DNA of 39,410 bases from Planctomycetaceae bacterium (lineage in GTDB: Bacteria > Planctomycetota > Planctomycetia > Planctomycetales > Planctomycetaceae): positions 1-39,410 of the forward strand of contig OMIV01000286.1 of NCBI GenBank assembly GCA_900299185.1. Reading direction: 5' to 3'. Each line of letters begins with the position of its first letter. The stretch's first letter is position 1. Below, piece after piece: positions 6,392-15,800 of this stretch. The notes below the pieces were generated by a model. It was not told the origin of the DNA, made no database searches, and saw only the letters and a list, made by a program, of their open reading frames with translations. The position numbers were made by a program, and so were the translations under genes.

Positions 6392-9012
6392 AGGTTGCGA
6401 GCAGCCTCTTTGTCCTGAACTTGAGCAAAGCCAGAGAACCGCTTCGCGTCCTGCGTTGAAGCACCTTCCTTCAAGATCCCGTTGAGGATGTTTCGAACCT
6501 CGGGATCGGCGATCTCTTCGACCTTAGGATTAGCAATCTTGCCCGCCTTGTTCGGAGCAACCGCAGCAGGAGCAGCCTTGACCGGAGCCTTCTTTGGTGC
6601 AGCCTGTTGAATCGCCACTGGAGGCACGGCAAAGAAACCACCGCCACCACCACCGCCGAAGCCACCGCCACCGCCGCCACCACCGAGTCCGCCACCTTGC
6701 TGTTGCTGACCGCCACCAAGGCCTTGGTTCAATGCACCACCGGTTTGAGGCGGAGTGATTTGAGCGGCCAAGTCACCGACTGGATAGACGCGAGTCTGCA
6801 GACGTTGGTTGGCTTCATCGACCGTGGTGATGAACATCACGTTGTCCTGAATGACGTACGTCAGTTGCAGGCTCTTCAACATAATGTTGAGCACGCTTCG
6901 CAGCGGAACGCCCGAGAGCGTCAAAGTGATTGGCGTATCGGCAGCAGCACCAGCAGCTTCCAAAGCGGTCGTGTCCAACAGAATTGGAATCTCGTGCTGA
7001 GTTGCCAAGAACTGGATCGCATCGGCCAGAGGAGTGTCAGCGAAGTTACAGCTGCTCTCGTCATCCAACGCGGCCACAATTCGCTTCTCGGCAGCACTCG
7101 ACTTGTGCAGATCGACCGAAGCAAATTGCTTGCGTCGTTCAGACAGCGCCTTCCAAACCTCAGGAGCTGGCCAACGAATTGGCGGCTCGTCCGGGAAGGC
7201 CACATGCGAGCGTTCGACTTGTTCCAGCGTTTCGAGGAATCGATCCGCTCGCAGGTTTCTCAGGTAGTAAGCCACATACAACTGACGAGCCGCCACAGCA
7301 CCGGTCTTAGCAGCCGTTGCCGTGCCGTTACCCGGTCGCAGATTCAACGCCGCCGTGGCGACTGACTCGGCTTCACCGTAGGAGGATGGGTTGCCTCGCA
7401 CAGCTTCCCCTAGCAGCGAGCGAACTCGGTCGATCAATTGCTCCATGCGTTCGTCATCGAGCTGCATCTGAGAAATCAAACGCTTCTGAGCATCCAGAGC
7501 CGCAACTCGCTCGCCTTGCTGAATGTTCTTCAGTTCGAGTGCTTCCTTTTGAGCCTTCACATCGGACAGAACACCTTGCAATCGCTTCGCTAGGTTCAGT
7601 CGCAAATCAGGATCAATGTCCTGCGACGAACTGACGGCACCTTGAGCCTGCTTAATCTTGCGAATGGCAGAATCAGGATCGTCTTGAATCATGGCCCGAG
7701 CTTGCTCGATCGTCTTGTTGACGTAGAGCTGGAGTTGCTCGCCGCGAATCTTGATGAGGACTTCCACTTCGGAAATGTAGCTGTCTTGAGTACGGCGAGT
7801 TGGATCGTCGTCACTCGGAGTAGCAGCCTCGTTTTGGAACGCGACCAACTTCGTCTTCATCTTCTTGGTCGAAGCCAAGAGTCGAGCAGCAGCTTCGTTC
7901 TTAGGATCGGCTTGCAACAACGTCTTGCCGATTGCTTCCGCCTTCTTCACGTCGTGATCGAAGAGCGCTGCGTCACCCAGTTGGCTCAGTTGGTTCACCT
8001 GAGCTGCGAACTCCGACTGTGCAACTTCCAAAAGTTTCGCACCCGCATACGGCACGTTGAAAGACTGACGTTCGGCACGTTGCACCAAGTTCGAGACGAA
8101 GGCTTCATCCTTCACGTTGGCAGCCGACACCTTCCAGCTCAGTGAAGTCTTGCCATCGGTCAGAGTGAAGCTCGAAGGCACTTCGCCTTTGCCGAGCAGC
8201 ACCACTTCACGATCGCTGCGAACCGGCAGAGGGCGGCTGGGGAAGAACTTGGTACGAGCGGACTCGGTCGTGGTCTTTGAGGGATAGAAGACATTCAAAG
8301 TCGCCGCAGCGGCGAGCTTCTGTCCTGCAATCTCCGAAGCCGCATCATTGTCGTCCATCGCCACAGTGCCGCCGGACCAATTGGCCAACACACCGAGCAA
8401 AGTGAGATCCTTGCGAGGCCCAATTGCAAAGGCGTTGAACGGGACTCGCTGAGCTTGCAGCCGCTCAGCCAAACCCTGCATCGCCTGCTCGGGAATCAGT
8501 CGCAAACTGCTCATTCCATCGCCGAAGTAGACCACCGTCGCAGGTCGGTCTGCTCGAACAGCAGCCAGAGCCGTCTCGATCCCCTGTCCAAGATCGGTTG
8601 CTCCCAACGGTGCTCGCCGAGCCAGCCGCTGAATCGCCGCCTGAACGTCGTCGCTATTGGCGGCAGCGAACCCCGAAGTGAATTCAGAAGCCTTCACGTC
8701 GATACCGTAAAGGCGAACTTGATCGCCTACTGGCAGCGACTTCACAAAGGACTCCAACACCGACAGTGCTTGCGACCGATGCTCGCCGGTCTGACTCGCC
8801 GACGTGTCGAACAGCACAATGTGATCTCGTTGCCGACGAGCTTGATCGGTCGACTGACCGTCGAGCACTAAGGCAAACGAAGTCTCGCCGGACTCCGCCC
8901 GGTATTGCAAGACGCGACCGCCTTGTGGATCAGCGGCGGTCAGCGCGGACGGGCTCACCATTCCAGCGGCCAATAGTCCGAATGCGGCAACTCGGGTGAC
9001 CTTCAACAACAT
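6376..9012 (-). CDS. Secreted VWA-domain protein with STN-like domain (upstream half of split giant protein)
   Basis: This 878-residue frame begins with a signal peptide (VAAFGLLAAGMVSPSALTA). A von Willebrand A domain spans about residues 60-240 and has a complete metal-binding MIDAS motif (D69-T-S71-A-S73), the later threonine in GATDLGQG and FGDG. A long helical region follows at about 330-640 (HDVKKAEAIGKTLLQADP is TPR-like). A domain at about 655-740 resembles secretin/TonB short N-terminal (STN) domains (NFADTPLADAIQFLATQH, then a GVPLRSVLNIMLKSLQLTY-type helix). Next come a Gly/Gln low-complexity stretch at about 760-795 and an Ala/Pro/Lys linker. The stop lies four bases past the A9 tract. 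The ATG at 9012 has a good ribosome site (GGAGAGAG). The likely role is periplasmic or outer-surface adhesion or assembly. The STN-like domain hints at envelope-complex contact but is not proof of a secretin. Confidence 0.85.
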   Translation of the reverse strand: MLLKVTRVAAFGLLAAGMVSPSALTAADPQGGRVLQYRAESGETSFALVLDGQSTDQARRQRDHIVLFDTSASQTGEHRSQALSVLESFVKSLPVGDQVRLYGIDVKASEFTSGFAAANSDDVQAAIQRLARRAPLGATDLGQGIETALAAVRADRPATVVYFGDGMSSLRLIPEQAMQGLAERLQAQRVPFNAFAIGPRKDLTLLGVLANWSGGTVAMDDNDAASEIAGQKLAAAATLNVFYPSKTTTESARTKFFPSRPLPVRSDREVVLLGKGEVPSSFTLTDGKTSLSWKVSAANVKDEAFVSNLVQRAERQSFNVPYAGAKLLEVAQSEFAAQVNQLSQLGDAALFDHDVKKAEAIGKTLLQADPKNEAAARLLASTKKMKTKLVAFQNEAATPSDDDPTRRTQDSYISEVEVLIKIRGEQLQLYVNKTIEQARAMIQDDPDSAIRKIKQAQGAVSSSQDIDPDLRLNLAKRLQGVLSDVKAQKEALELKNIQQGERVAALDAQKRLISQMQLDDERMEQLIDRVRSLLGEAVRGNPSSYGEAESVATAALNLRPGNGTATAAKTGAVAARQLYVAYYLRNLRADRFLETLEQVERSHVAFPDEPPIRWPAPEVWKALSERRKQFASVDLHKSSAAEKRIVAALDDESSCNFADTPLADAIQFLATQHEIPILLDTTALEAAGAAADTPITLTLSGVPLRSVLNIMLKSLQLTYVIQDNVMFITTVDEANQRLQTRVYPVGDLAAQITPPQTGGALNQGLGGGQQQQGGGLGGGGGGGGFGGGGGGGFFAVPPVAIQQAAPKKAPVKAAPAAVAPNKAGKIANPKVEEIADPEVRNILNGILKEGASTQDAKRFSGFAQVQDKEAARNLKKKP
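6382..6390 (-). other. A9 slippery tract where the reading frame changes
   Basis: The coding strand has nine consecutive A residues read as AAA AAA AAA, followed in that frame by CCG TAA. A -1 shift here, or a tenth A, would instead read AAA AAA AAA ACC GTA ACT and join the upstream VWA gene to the open frame below. The tract contains A AAA AAA in the register used by -1 ribosomal slippage. The same sequence is also a typical site for polymerase slippage and for homopolymer sequencing errors. Confidence 0.7.
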
Positions 9013-9354
9013 TGGCTCTCTCCGATGGGCCGAGGGGGGAAAACAAGTCGCAACCAGATTCGCTGGAATCGTTGCCGTCAGTGAGGCGACAAGGTTCCGA
9101 CGAGGTCAGTGACGACCATGGATCGGGGTCGGTCGCGACAGAACTGCCATTTGCGACAAACCGGTAAGAACGCCGTCGGCGCGGGATGCTAAACAGCCAC
9201 CCGATTCCGAACGACGAATTTTTCCCGATAGCGTCCTCGATTCCAGACCGGAGTGACTCCGAGAGACCAGAATGCCCCAGGTCCAGCCGGTTCGTCACAA
9301 GACTCGGTTCTGACCAGTCATAACGCTCGGGCAACTCGGCTGGCACAGTGCCAG
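9013..9354. other. Intergenic region upstream of the VWA gene
   Basis: These 342 bases hold no convincing gene. They should contain the promoter of the VWA gene (whose Shine-Dalgarno is complementary to about 9016-9026) and the end of the lhgO transcript. I could not pick out a clear -35/-10 pair or a strong terminator. Confidence 0.5.
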
Positions 9355-10554
9355 TTAGGCAAACTTCGCGGCGAGCTGATCCACAATCAAAGTCCCGACA
9401 TTCAGTGCCGCCGTTGCTGCCGGAGAAGGCGCATTGATGATGTTGACGACTCGGTCGGTTGATTGGATCAGGAAGTCATCCAAGAGATTGCCGTCGCGTC
9501 CCAAAGCCTGAGCTCGAACTCCAGCCGGAGCTGCGTCGAGATGCTCACTGCGAATCTCTGGGATCAGTCGCTGCAGCGCTTTGACGAAGGCCGCCTTACT
9601 GAAGGATCGCCACATCTCGCCGCATCCCGTCCGCCAATGCCGCGAAGCCATCCTCAAGAAGCCGCTATAGGTCAGCGACTCAGCCAGATCCCTGAGGTTG
9701 ATGACGCTCTTCGTATAGCCCTCGCGAGCAAACGCCAGCACCGCATTCGGACCGCACTCAACTCCGCCTTTGACCATCTTCGTGAAGTGGACTCCCAGAA
9801 ACGGAAACTTCGGATCGGGCACCGGGTAGATCAACGCGCGACAAAGATGCTCGGCCCCTTTGTGCAATTCAAAGTACTCACCGCGGAAGGGAACAACCTG
9901 CGCGTCAGGAGTCTGGCCGCTCAACTTGGTCACGCGGTCAGCAAACAAGCCAGTGCAATTCACGACGTAACCGCATTCAAAGTCGCCGCAATTGGTGTTG
10001 ACGACCATGCCGGTTGGCAAAGAACGCATGCCGACAACCTTCGTCGACAGATTGAGTTCCGCACCATGCTGGCGCAGCAACTCGCCGAGCTTCTCGCAAA
10101 CTCCGACGTAATCGACGATGCCCGCTTCGGGAACATGAATGGCTTTAACTCCAGCCACATGCGGCTCGATCTCCTTAAGCCGCTCGGAGCCGATGATCTC
10201 ACACCGCACCCCATTCGCCTGGCCGCGTTCGTAAATACGTTGCAGGTTGGAGAGCTCTGCATCACTCACAGCCACGATGACTTTGCCGCAGATTTCGTAA
10301 GCGATGCCATGCTCGGCGCAGAACGCTTCCATCGCTTGTTTGCCAGTTCGACAGTTCGTCGCGCGGAGCGTGCCGGGCTTGTAGTAGATGCCTGAATGCA
10401 GCACGCCCGAATTTCGGCCCGTCTGATGAAACGCCAGCGTCGCCTCTTTCTCGATTAAGCGAATTTTCTTGTCGGGGAAGCGTTGAGAAATGCGGTAAGC
10501 GGTCGCGAGTCCCACGATGCCGCCGCCCAAAACAATGACGTCCGTGCGAGCCAT
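9355..10554 (-). CDS. lhgO: L-2-hydroxyglutarate dehydrogenase/oxidase, FAD-dependent
   Basis: A 399-residue FAD enzyme of the DAO/GlpD fold that oxidises L-2-hydroxyglutarate to 2-oxoglutarate, usually passing electrons to the membrane quinone pool. The dinucleotide-binding motif [18 protein letters not shown] is at the N-terminus. Family signatures follow: [19 protein letters not shown] (about residues 44-62), [29 protein letters not shown], and the C-terminal block [17 protein letters not shown]. Length matches the family. The start was set at the ATG at 10554 (MARTDVIV). The longer frame begins at 10641 and adds 29 residues before the FAD fold. The gene stands alone with sizeable gaps on both sides. 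Identity is secure at family level. Confidence 0.93.
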   Translation of the reverse strand: MARTDVIVLGGGIVGLATAYRISQRFPDKKIRLIEKEATLAFHQTGRNSGVLHSGIYYKPGTLRATNCRTGKQAMEAFCAEHGIAYEICGKVIVAVSDAELSNLQRIYERGQANGVRCEIIGSERLKEIEPHVAGVKAIHVPEAGIVDYVGVCEKLGELLRQHGAELNLSTKVVGMRSLPTGMVVNTNCGDFECGYVVNCTGLFADRVTKLSGQTPDAQVVPFRGEYFELHKGAEHLCRALIYPVPDPKFPFLGVHFTKMVKGGVECGPNAVLAFAREGYTKSVINLRDLAESLTYSGFLRMASRHWRTGCGEMWRSFSKAAFVKALQRLIPEIRSEHLDAAPAGVRAQALGRDGNLLDDFLIQSTDRVVNIINAPSPAATAALNVGTLIVDQLAAKFA

Positions 10555-11022
10555 GAAGATTGATCCTGGTAAGGTGAGTGGAGCATGCTGTTTATTCTGT
10601 CGACGACGTTGAATGAAGCCTACGCCGTGCGATGCAATCAATTCGTGCGGTCCAAAGAACCTCGCGTTGTCGGATGATCTGAGAGGTCACAGCCCTGCTT
10701 AAGAATGCCGGAGAAATTTGGAGAGCCACAGCGTCTCTATCTCTGCTTACAATCAGCCGGAGACATAATCCTGTCACCATTGACTTCAGCGACTGACAGA
10801 AGAGAACTCGTCTGACATCTGTTGGCGAAACACTTTTGCCATTAGTCACAAACCACTCGACGGACGCCGGACTCCGTTGGCCATAAGTCCGCAGTCTTCG
10901 GAAATCTTTTGCCAACTCGATTCAACCTCACGAGCTGGCAACGGCAAGTTCAGGAGCAACTTGCCCTCAATCAAATGGCTCGGCGATTCAGGACGAATGA
11001 CCGACCTCGCAGGAGTTGGATC
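10555..11022. other. Divergent intergenic region between lhgO and the Tyr/Gly-rich gene
   Basis: About 470 bases without a supported gene, flanked by genes pointing away from each other, so promoters for both should lie here. The only clear signal is a Shine-Dalgarno, AGGAG at 11011-11015, seven bases before the ATG at 11023. TTGACT near 10779 could be a -35 box, but I see no matching -10. Confidence 0.5.
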
Positions 11023-11763
11023 ATGTCTGCGTTCTTTCGACCTTGGCGATTTCTGGGCCTCGTGATGTTGTTGCTGACGGCTTATGTCCCCGCAGCTCAA
11101 GCTCAACATCATCATTCGCATGGCGGCCATCATCACTCTGGTGGTTTCGGCTTCGGGTTTTCGAGCTACGGCTCGCGTTACTACGGCGGTGGATACTATC
11201 CCGGTTGGAGCTACGGTTATCCCTACAGCTATGGCTACGGTGGCATCGGTCCGAGCCTCAGCTTGAGACTCTATTCCGGGTCTGGGTACTCGCGACCGTA
11301 CTACTCACCAAGCTACGTCGGCTCGTCCTATTACTACTCCAGCCCCAACTACGTTTACACGTCTCCGAATTACGTTGTCGCTCCGACCACCACGGTCGAA
11401 ACGCGTCGTGAAATCATCGTCGAATCGCCTCGACCAGCCGAGCCCACGGACGGCGGCCCAATTGTCATCCAGAGCCCTGCCGAGAATGGCGAGACGGTCA
11501 ACTACACGATCAACGGCCACAGCTTCACCATGAAGCCCGGTCAGTCGCAGAAGTTCGCCAACGACCGACGTTGGATCATTGAATTCGATCAGGGAGCAGG
11601 CCGAGGCCAAACCAAATACACGCTCAACTCGGGCACCTTTAAGTTCAAGCAAACGTCTGCTGGTTGGGACTTCGTGCAGACCGTCGAGAAACCCAAACTC
11701 ACCGACGCACCGCCACCACCAGTCGATACTCAAGTTCCGCTGATCGTCCCCACGCCCAACTAA
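11023..11763 (+). CDS. Exported Tyr/Gly/Ser-rich protein
   Basis: A 246-residue protein with a signal peptide (FLGLVMLLLTAYVPAAQA) and then a His/Gly stretch (HHHSHGGHHHSGG). A long low-complexity region built from Tyr, Gly, Ser and Pro follows (for example YYGGGYYPGWSYGYPYSYG; repeats of SPNYV and SSYYYSS). The last 90 residues form a more ordered domain with NYTINGHSFTMKPGQSQKF and WIIEFDQGAGRGQTKYTL, the kind of small beta domain seen at the end of other planctomycete surface proteins. It ends in a Pro-rich tail. The start is fixed by AGGAG at 11011-11015. An earlier TTG would put 38 charged residues before the signal peptide. Function unknown; a cell-surface or matrix protein is the reasonable guess, and the His cluster could bind metal. 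Confidence 0.8.
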   Translation: MSAFFRPWRFLGLVMLLLTAYVPAAQAQHHHSHGGHHHSGGFGFGFSSYGSRYYGGGYYPGWSYGYPYSYGYGGIGPSLSLRLYSGSGYSRPYYSPSYVGSSYYYSSPNYVYTSPNYVVAPTTTVETRREIIVESPRPAEPTDGGPIVIQSPAENGETVNYTINGHSFTMKPGQSQKFANDRRWIIEFDQGAGRGQTKYTLNSGTFKFKQTSAGWDFVQTVEKPKLTDAPPPPVDTQVPLIVPTPN

Positions 11764-11794
11764 CTCAGTTGGCTAAGCACATTCCGATCTCACT

Positions 11795-11898
11795 AACGGT
11801 CGGTCGTTCCAAGTCTGAGACGCATCTCGCTGATCGCCGCATGGCGACAGATTCGAAATCGTCTTCAGTCCTCGAACGACCGACCGTTTTGTTTTGAG
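11795..11898 (+). terminator. Long imperfect hairpin with 15-bp perfect outer stem and T-rich tail
   Basis: Arms at 11795-11809 and 11874-11888 are perfect complements over 15 bases, followed by TTTTGTTTTG. The stem continues inward imperfectly (AAGTCTGAGACG against CGTCTTCAGTCCT) and the centre holds a small hairpin (TCGCC-GCAT-GGCGA). It lies 31 bases past the stop of the Tyr/Gly-rich gene, so termination is the simple reading. The loop is unusually long for an intrinsic terminator, and a structured RNA is possible. Confidence 0.5.
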
Positions 11899-12005
11899 CG
11901 TCACAAAGTCCGAGACTCCATTGGGCAGCGTCGACATAGAACCCAATCGCGAATCCCAGACACATCGCCGAATTCTGAACACTTCTCTAAATCTTTTCGG
12001 CAGGG

Positions 12006-12025
12006 GTCGTCGTCATATCGACGAC
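12006..12025. promoter_or_regulatory. Small inverted repeat upstream of ECF sigma gene
   Basis: GTCGTCG-TCATAT-CGACGAC forms a perfect 7-bp stem and lies 44 bases before the sigma-factor ATG. It could be an operator or a leader hairpin. There is no further evidence. Confidence 0.3.
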
Positions 12026-12069
12026 GCGATCAACAAGCTGCTCCCTTAAATCACGGGCACTCAATCTTC

Positions 12070-12570
12070 ATGGACTTGCCGACTTCGTCTCTGCTGGAAG
12101 CAGCCTTCGCTCGGCATCACGCCGAGTTGTTAGGGACGTTGTTTTATTTGCTCGGCAATGTGCATGACGCTCAGGACGCCTTGCAGGAAGCGTTCGTCCG
12201 AGCATGGCCGCATCGAGAGAAGCTGGCTGAGGTCGAGAATCTCCGCGCTTGGTTGTTTCGCGTCGTGCTCAATACCGGACGTGATCTGCGCGACTCTGCC
12301 TGGCGCCGCCGGCGCGAGTCGCTCAACGGAGCGGATGAGATGACCTCAATGCTGGCTGGCCCCGATCAACAACTGCTGCGCGATGAGGAACTGGGCCAGT
12401 TCCGCCGCGCACTGCTGACGCTCAGTGACGACGAGCGGGAAGTTTTCTTACTCCGTCAAAACGGCGAACTGACTTACGACGAAATCGCCGAGACCGTCCG
12501 AGCGCCCGTCGGCACGGTGAAGACTCGAATGAGAACTGCGCTGCAAAAGCTGCGCGATGCTGTTGGCTGA
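12070..12570 (+). CDS. ECF RNA polymerase sigma factor
   Basis: A 166-residue ECF sigma factor. Region 2 covers about residues 10-80 (HHAELLGTLFYLLGNVHDAQ, then DALQEAFVRAWPHRE and LRAWLFRVVLNTGRD). Region 4 covers about 115-165 (LSDDEREVFLLRQNGELTYD, then EIAETVRAPVGTVKTRMRTA). It differs in sequence and subtype from the sigma factor at 2.7 kb. The next gene on the same strand, 233 bases downstream, encodes a membrane A2M protein that opens with an anti-sigma-like domain. The pair therefore looks like a sigma/anti-sigma unit in which the anti-sigma is fused to a protease trap. The ATG at 12070 gives a complete region 2. No ECF promoter motif could be assigned upstream. Confidence 0.93.
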   Translation: MDLPTSSLLEAAFARHHAELLGTLFYLLGNVHDAQDALQEAFVRAWPHREKLAEVENLRAWLFRVVLNTGRDLRDSAWRRRRESLNGADEMTSMLAGPDQQLLRDEELGQFRRALLTLSDDEREVFLLRQNGELTYDEIAETVRAPVGTVKTRMRTALQKLRDAVG

Positions 12571-12588
12571 CGACCGATTGCTGGGAGC

Positions 12589-12741
12589 AATGGGACTGAT
12601 GGGAAATGGGACGTAGGCGACACATGGGACGAATGAGTCCCCACTGAGTCGCACTGATCTGCCCCAACTCGCGATGGCGCAGCCCATCGCCCTCCCATGA
12701 ATCCCATTCGCATACGTCCCATCGGTCCCACTTGTCCCATG
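12589..12741. repeat. GGGAC-type imperfect inverted repeat between sigma and A2M genes
   Basis: The left arm (12589-12637) holds repeated ATGGGAC units spaced by about ten bases. The right arm (12692-12741) holds the matching GTCCCAT units in inverse order, and the arms pair imperfectly over nearly 50 bases. The element fills most of the gap between the two genes. A related palindrome lies inside the A2M coding sequence at 14701-14777. It could act as an attenuator between the two genes or be a dispersed repeat. Confidence 0.65.
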
Positions 12742-12803
12742 ACACTGACTTCGCCGTCACCCAGCGTCCCCCCGAACAACTCTTCAACCTTCGAAAGCGG
12801 ACC

Positions 12804-15800
12804 ATGAACGATCTCAAGCAACAGTTGCTGGAATGGCAATACGGCCTGCTCAGCGATGAAGAAGCCGCAGAGTTGCAGCGATTGATCGACGCCTCGCCCG
12901 AGGCCGCTCAGCAAGCGGAAGAGGTGCGAGCGATGGCGGGCAAGCTCGCTCACGCGGCGCGGTTGGATGCCGTCACCGAGCGGCGCGTGTCGGACGCGCC
13001 GCACATACCGAGCGTGCCCTCAATCACTCCGTCGAGTGCCCCTTCGCGGACGCAGTTCCGACGCAGCGTCATCAAGACCTTGCTCGCGCTGACGTGCGTT
13101 TGGCTCGTCGCAGCGTTCGGCGGCGATTGGTGGTTCGACTACGAGCAACGCAGCCTCGCACAACGGCAGCAAAACATGCCGCCGCAGCCTGGGTTGAGGC
13201 TCATCGCCAAAGAACGCGCGGATGTCGTCGGCACTCAGAGCAGCGTCGACATCGAGACGCGCGACGAACGCGGGCAAGCGAGGTCTGCGAAGCTGCAAGC
13301 TCGCGTTATTGGGAATGGGCGCGAGCTACTCACGAGCGATGTCGAGACCGACAACTTCGGTCGAGCGAATTTTACTCTGCCCGCGTCTCTGAAACTGCCG
13401 CGCGAAGCGAAGATCATCTTTGCGAGTCACTCGACCGACATGCCGCCGGTGACGGGCGAGCTAAAGCTTTCGCCGACGAAGTTCATCACGCAGATCTCGT
13501 TCGACAAGTTGCTCTATCGCCCCGGCGAGGTCGTGCGGTTTCGGTCGTTGACCGTTGAGCGCTTCAGCTTGAAGCCCGGCGAGAAGCAGCAGGTGCAATA
13601 CAAACTACTCGACCCGAGCGGCGCGACGTTGCTCGATGTCACTCAAGGCACGGCGATCGGAGTTGCGGCTTACGAGTGGCCGATTCCGGCGACTCAGATC
13701 GGCGGCACTTACACCGTCGAATGCAGTTCGGTCGAAGGCTTCTTCCCGACTCAGAAGAAGACTTTTCACATTCAGCAGTACCGTGCTCCGAGATTCAAAA
13801 AGGATCTCGTCTTCACGAAGGACAGCTACGGCCCTGGCGATCTCTTGAAGGCGGATTTCTCGGCACTCAGGAGTGAAGGCGGCGTGCCAAAGAACGCTCG
13901 GCTGAGCATCAATGCGACTGTTGATGGGCAGAACGTCTTCACGCAGAACGCGGTGATCTCTGAAGCGGGCACGGCAGCGGTGCAGTTTTCGTTACCGGCT
14001 GAGATCAGCTCGGGCGACGGGCGATTGAGCATCGTCATCGACGACGGCGGCACGCGCGAGACGCTCACGCGGACGATCCCGATTCAGCTCAATCGCATTG
14101 ATCTCGTCTTCTATCCCGAGAGCGGCGACATCGTCAGCGGACTTGAGAACCGCGTCTACTTTGTGGCTCGCAACCCGCAGGGCAAGCCGGTGCATGTCGC
14201 TGGTCGCGTCGTGAATCGCGGCGGTCGCACGGTCGCAGAGACCGAAACGCACTATGACGGAATGGGCTCTTTCACCTTCACGCCCGCGTTTGGCGAGCAA
14301 TACCGATTACAGCTCACTCAGCCGTCGAGCACGACTGCCGACTTCAATTTGCCACTTCCGAAGGATGAGCAGCTCGCGGTGCTCTCGGGCGGACGCGGAG
14401 TGTTCGAATCGGGCGAGCCGCTTGAACTCACCGTCTGGGCGAAGACCGCTTTGCCGCAGTTGATGTTGACGGCTTATTGCCGAGGCACCTTTGTCGGACG
14501 GGAGATGATGTCAGCTCAAGCGGGTTCGAACGCGGTATCGCTCGGGCTGATCGATCAAGCGTTTGGTGTCGTAAGAGTTACCGTCTGGGATGCGAGTAAA
14601 ACTCCGGCAAAGCCATTGGCCGAGCGATTGGTGTATCGGAAATCGCAGCGCGGACTGCGAGTGGAAGTGGATCGGCAGAACGGCGCCGGGCCTGCGATCA
14701 ATGGGACAAGTGCGACGAATGGGACGAATGAAAATGCTGCGACCAACATTCGTCCCAGCGGTCCCAATCGTCCCATTGGAGCCCTCGCTCCCGGCGAGCA
14801 CGCGAACCTCAAGCTCAAAGTCACGAACGAGCGCGGCGAACCCGTCTCAGCAGCGGTCGGCATTGCGGTTGTCGACGATGCTGTCATCAGCCTCACCGAC
14901 GACGAGCACAAAGAGCCGACGCTCAAGACGCACTTGCTCGTCGGCAGTGAACTCGAAAGCCCCGAGGACATTGAAGACGTCGAGTTCTATGTCGCCCCCG
15001 AAGCAAAGTCGGAAGCGGCACTCGATCACTTGCTCGGCACTCAAGGCTGGCGGCGGTTTGTCGAGAAGCGTTACGACGAATTGCTGAACGACGTCGCTCA
15101 GCAAGAACTCCGCAACAAGTTGGAGCGGCATAAGTGCGGAGTCGTCGATCCTCAGCCACTCGACATCGTCGCGAGCTTGCCGCCACTCGTTGCCGAGATC
15201 ATCGACCGCACTCAACTTCGACAACTCTTCAATCGCGTGTCGTTCGCTGTCGGCATCGTGCTCGGGATGAGTTTGCTGCTGGCGCTCGCCTTGCGACCGC
15301 GCCGGTCGTCGACCGGAGTTTGGATGTTGCTGATTGGGTTGAGTGCAGCCGGAATCATCATCGGTTGTGGCGGTGCCGACGCTCCGAAGAAGAAGGTAGC
15401 TTCACCGGCTGCTTCGCCGGCGACGTCTCAAGTAGCGGCTGATGCAGCACCAATGGCGGAGCGGGGAGTCGCGATGGGTGAGGGACAGTTCTTTATGGAC
15501 TCATCCGCCGGCAAAGACGACCCGGGGCCGAACGACGAATCAATGCTGCATGCTCCGGCATCCGCAGTGGTAACGGCTCCGGCGAAGTCTTCTGAAGAAG
15601 TCCCGGCTGACTTTGCCGCAGGCGGCCAAGGATTCCGGTTCCGTCCGCGCCGGGCTCCGGGAAACATCCATCCAAACTCGATCAGAAGTCCTGAGATCAT
15701 CCCCAGTCGAGTCATCCTGCGGGAGTACGCTCACAAGCATCGCGAGCGAAAATCTCCCGACGAAGAACGCTCAGACTTCACCGAGACGATCTTTTGGAAC

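Noticed and set aside
6607-7365. 252-codon open frame opposite the VWA gene
   Set aside because: It is rich in Thr/Ala/Arg runs created by the glycine-rich stretch of the real gene, with no motif and no start signal.
9463-10395. 310-codon open frame on the plus strand opposite lhgO
   Set aside because: It is antisense to a clear FAD enzyme, lacks any family motif, and reads as a shadow of the lhgO codon pattern.
10774-10800. TTGACT as a -35 promoter box
   Set aside because: No -10 element at proper spacing could be found.
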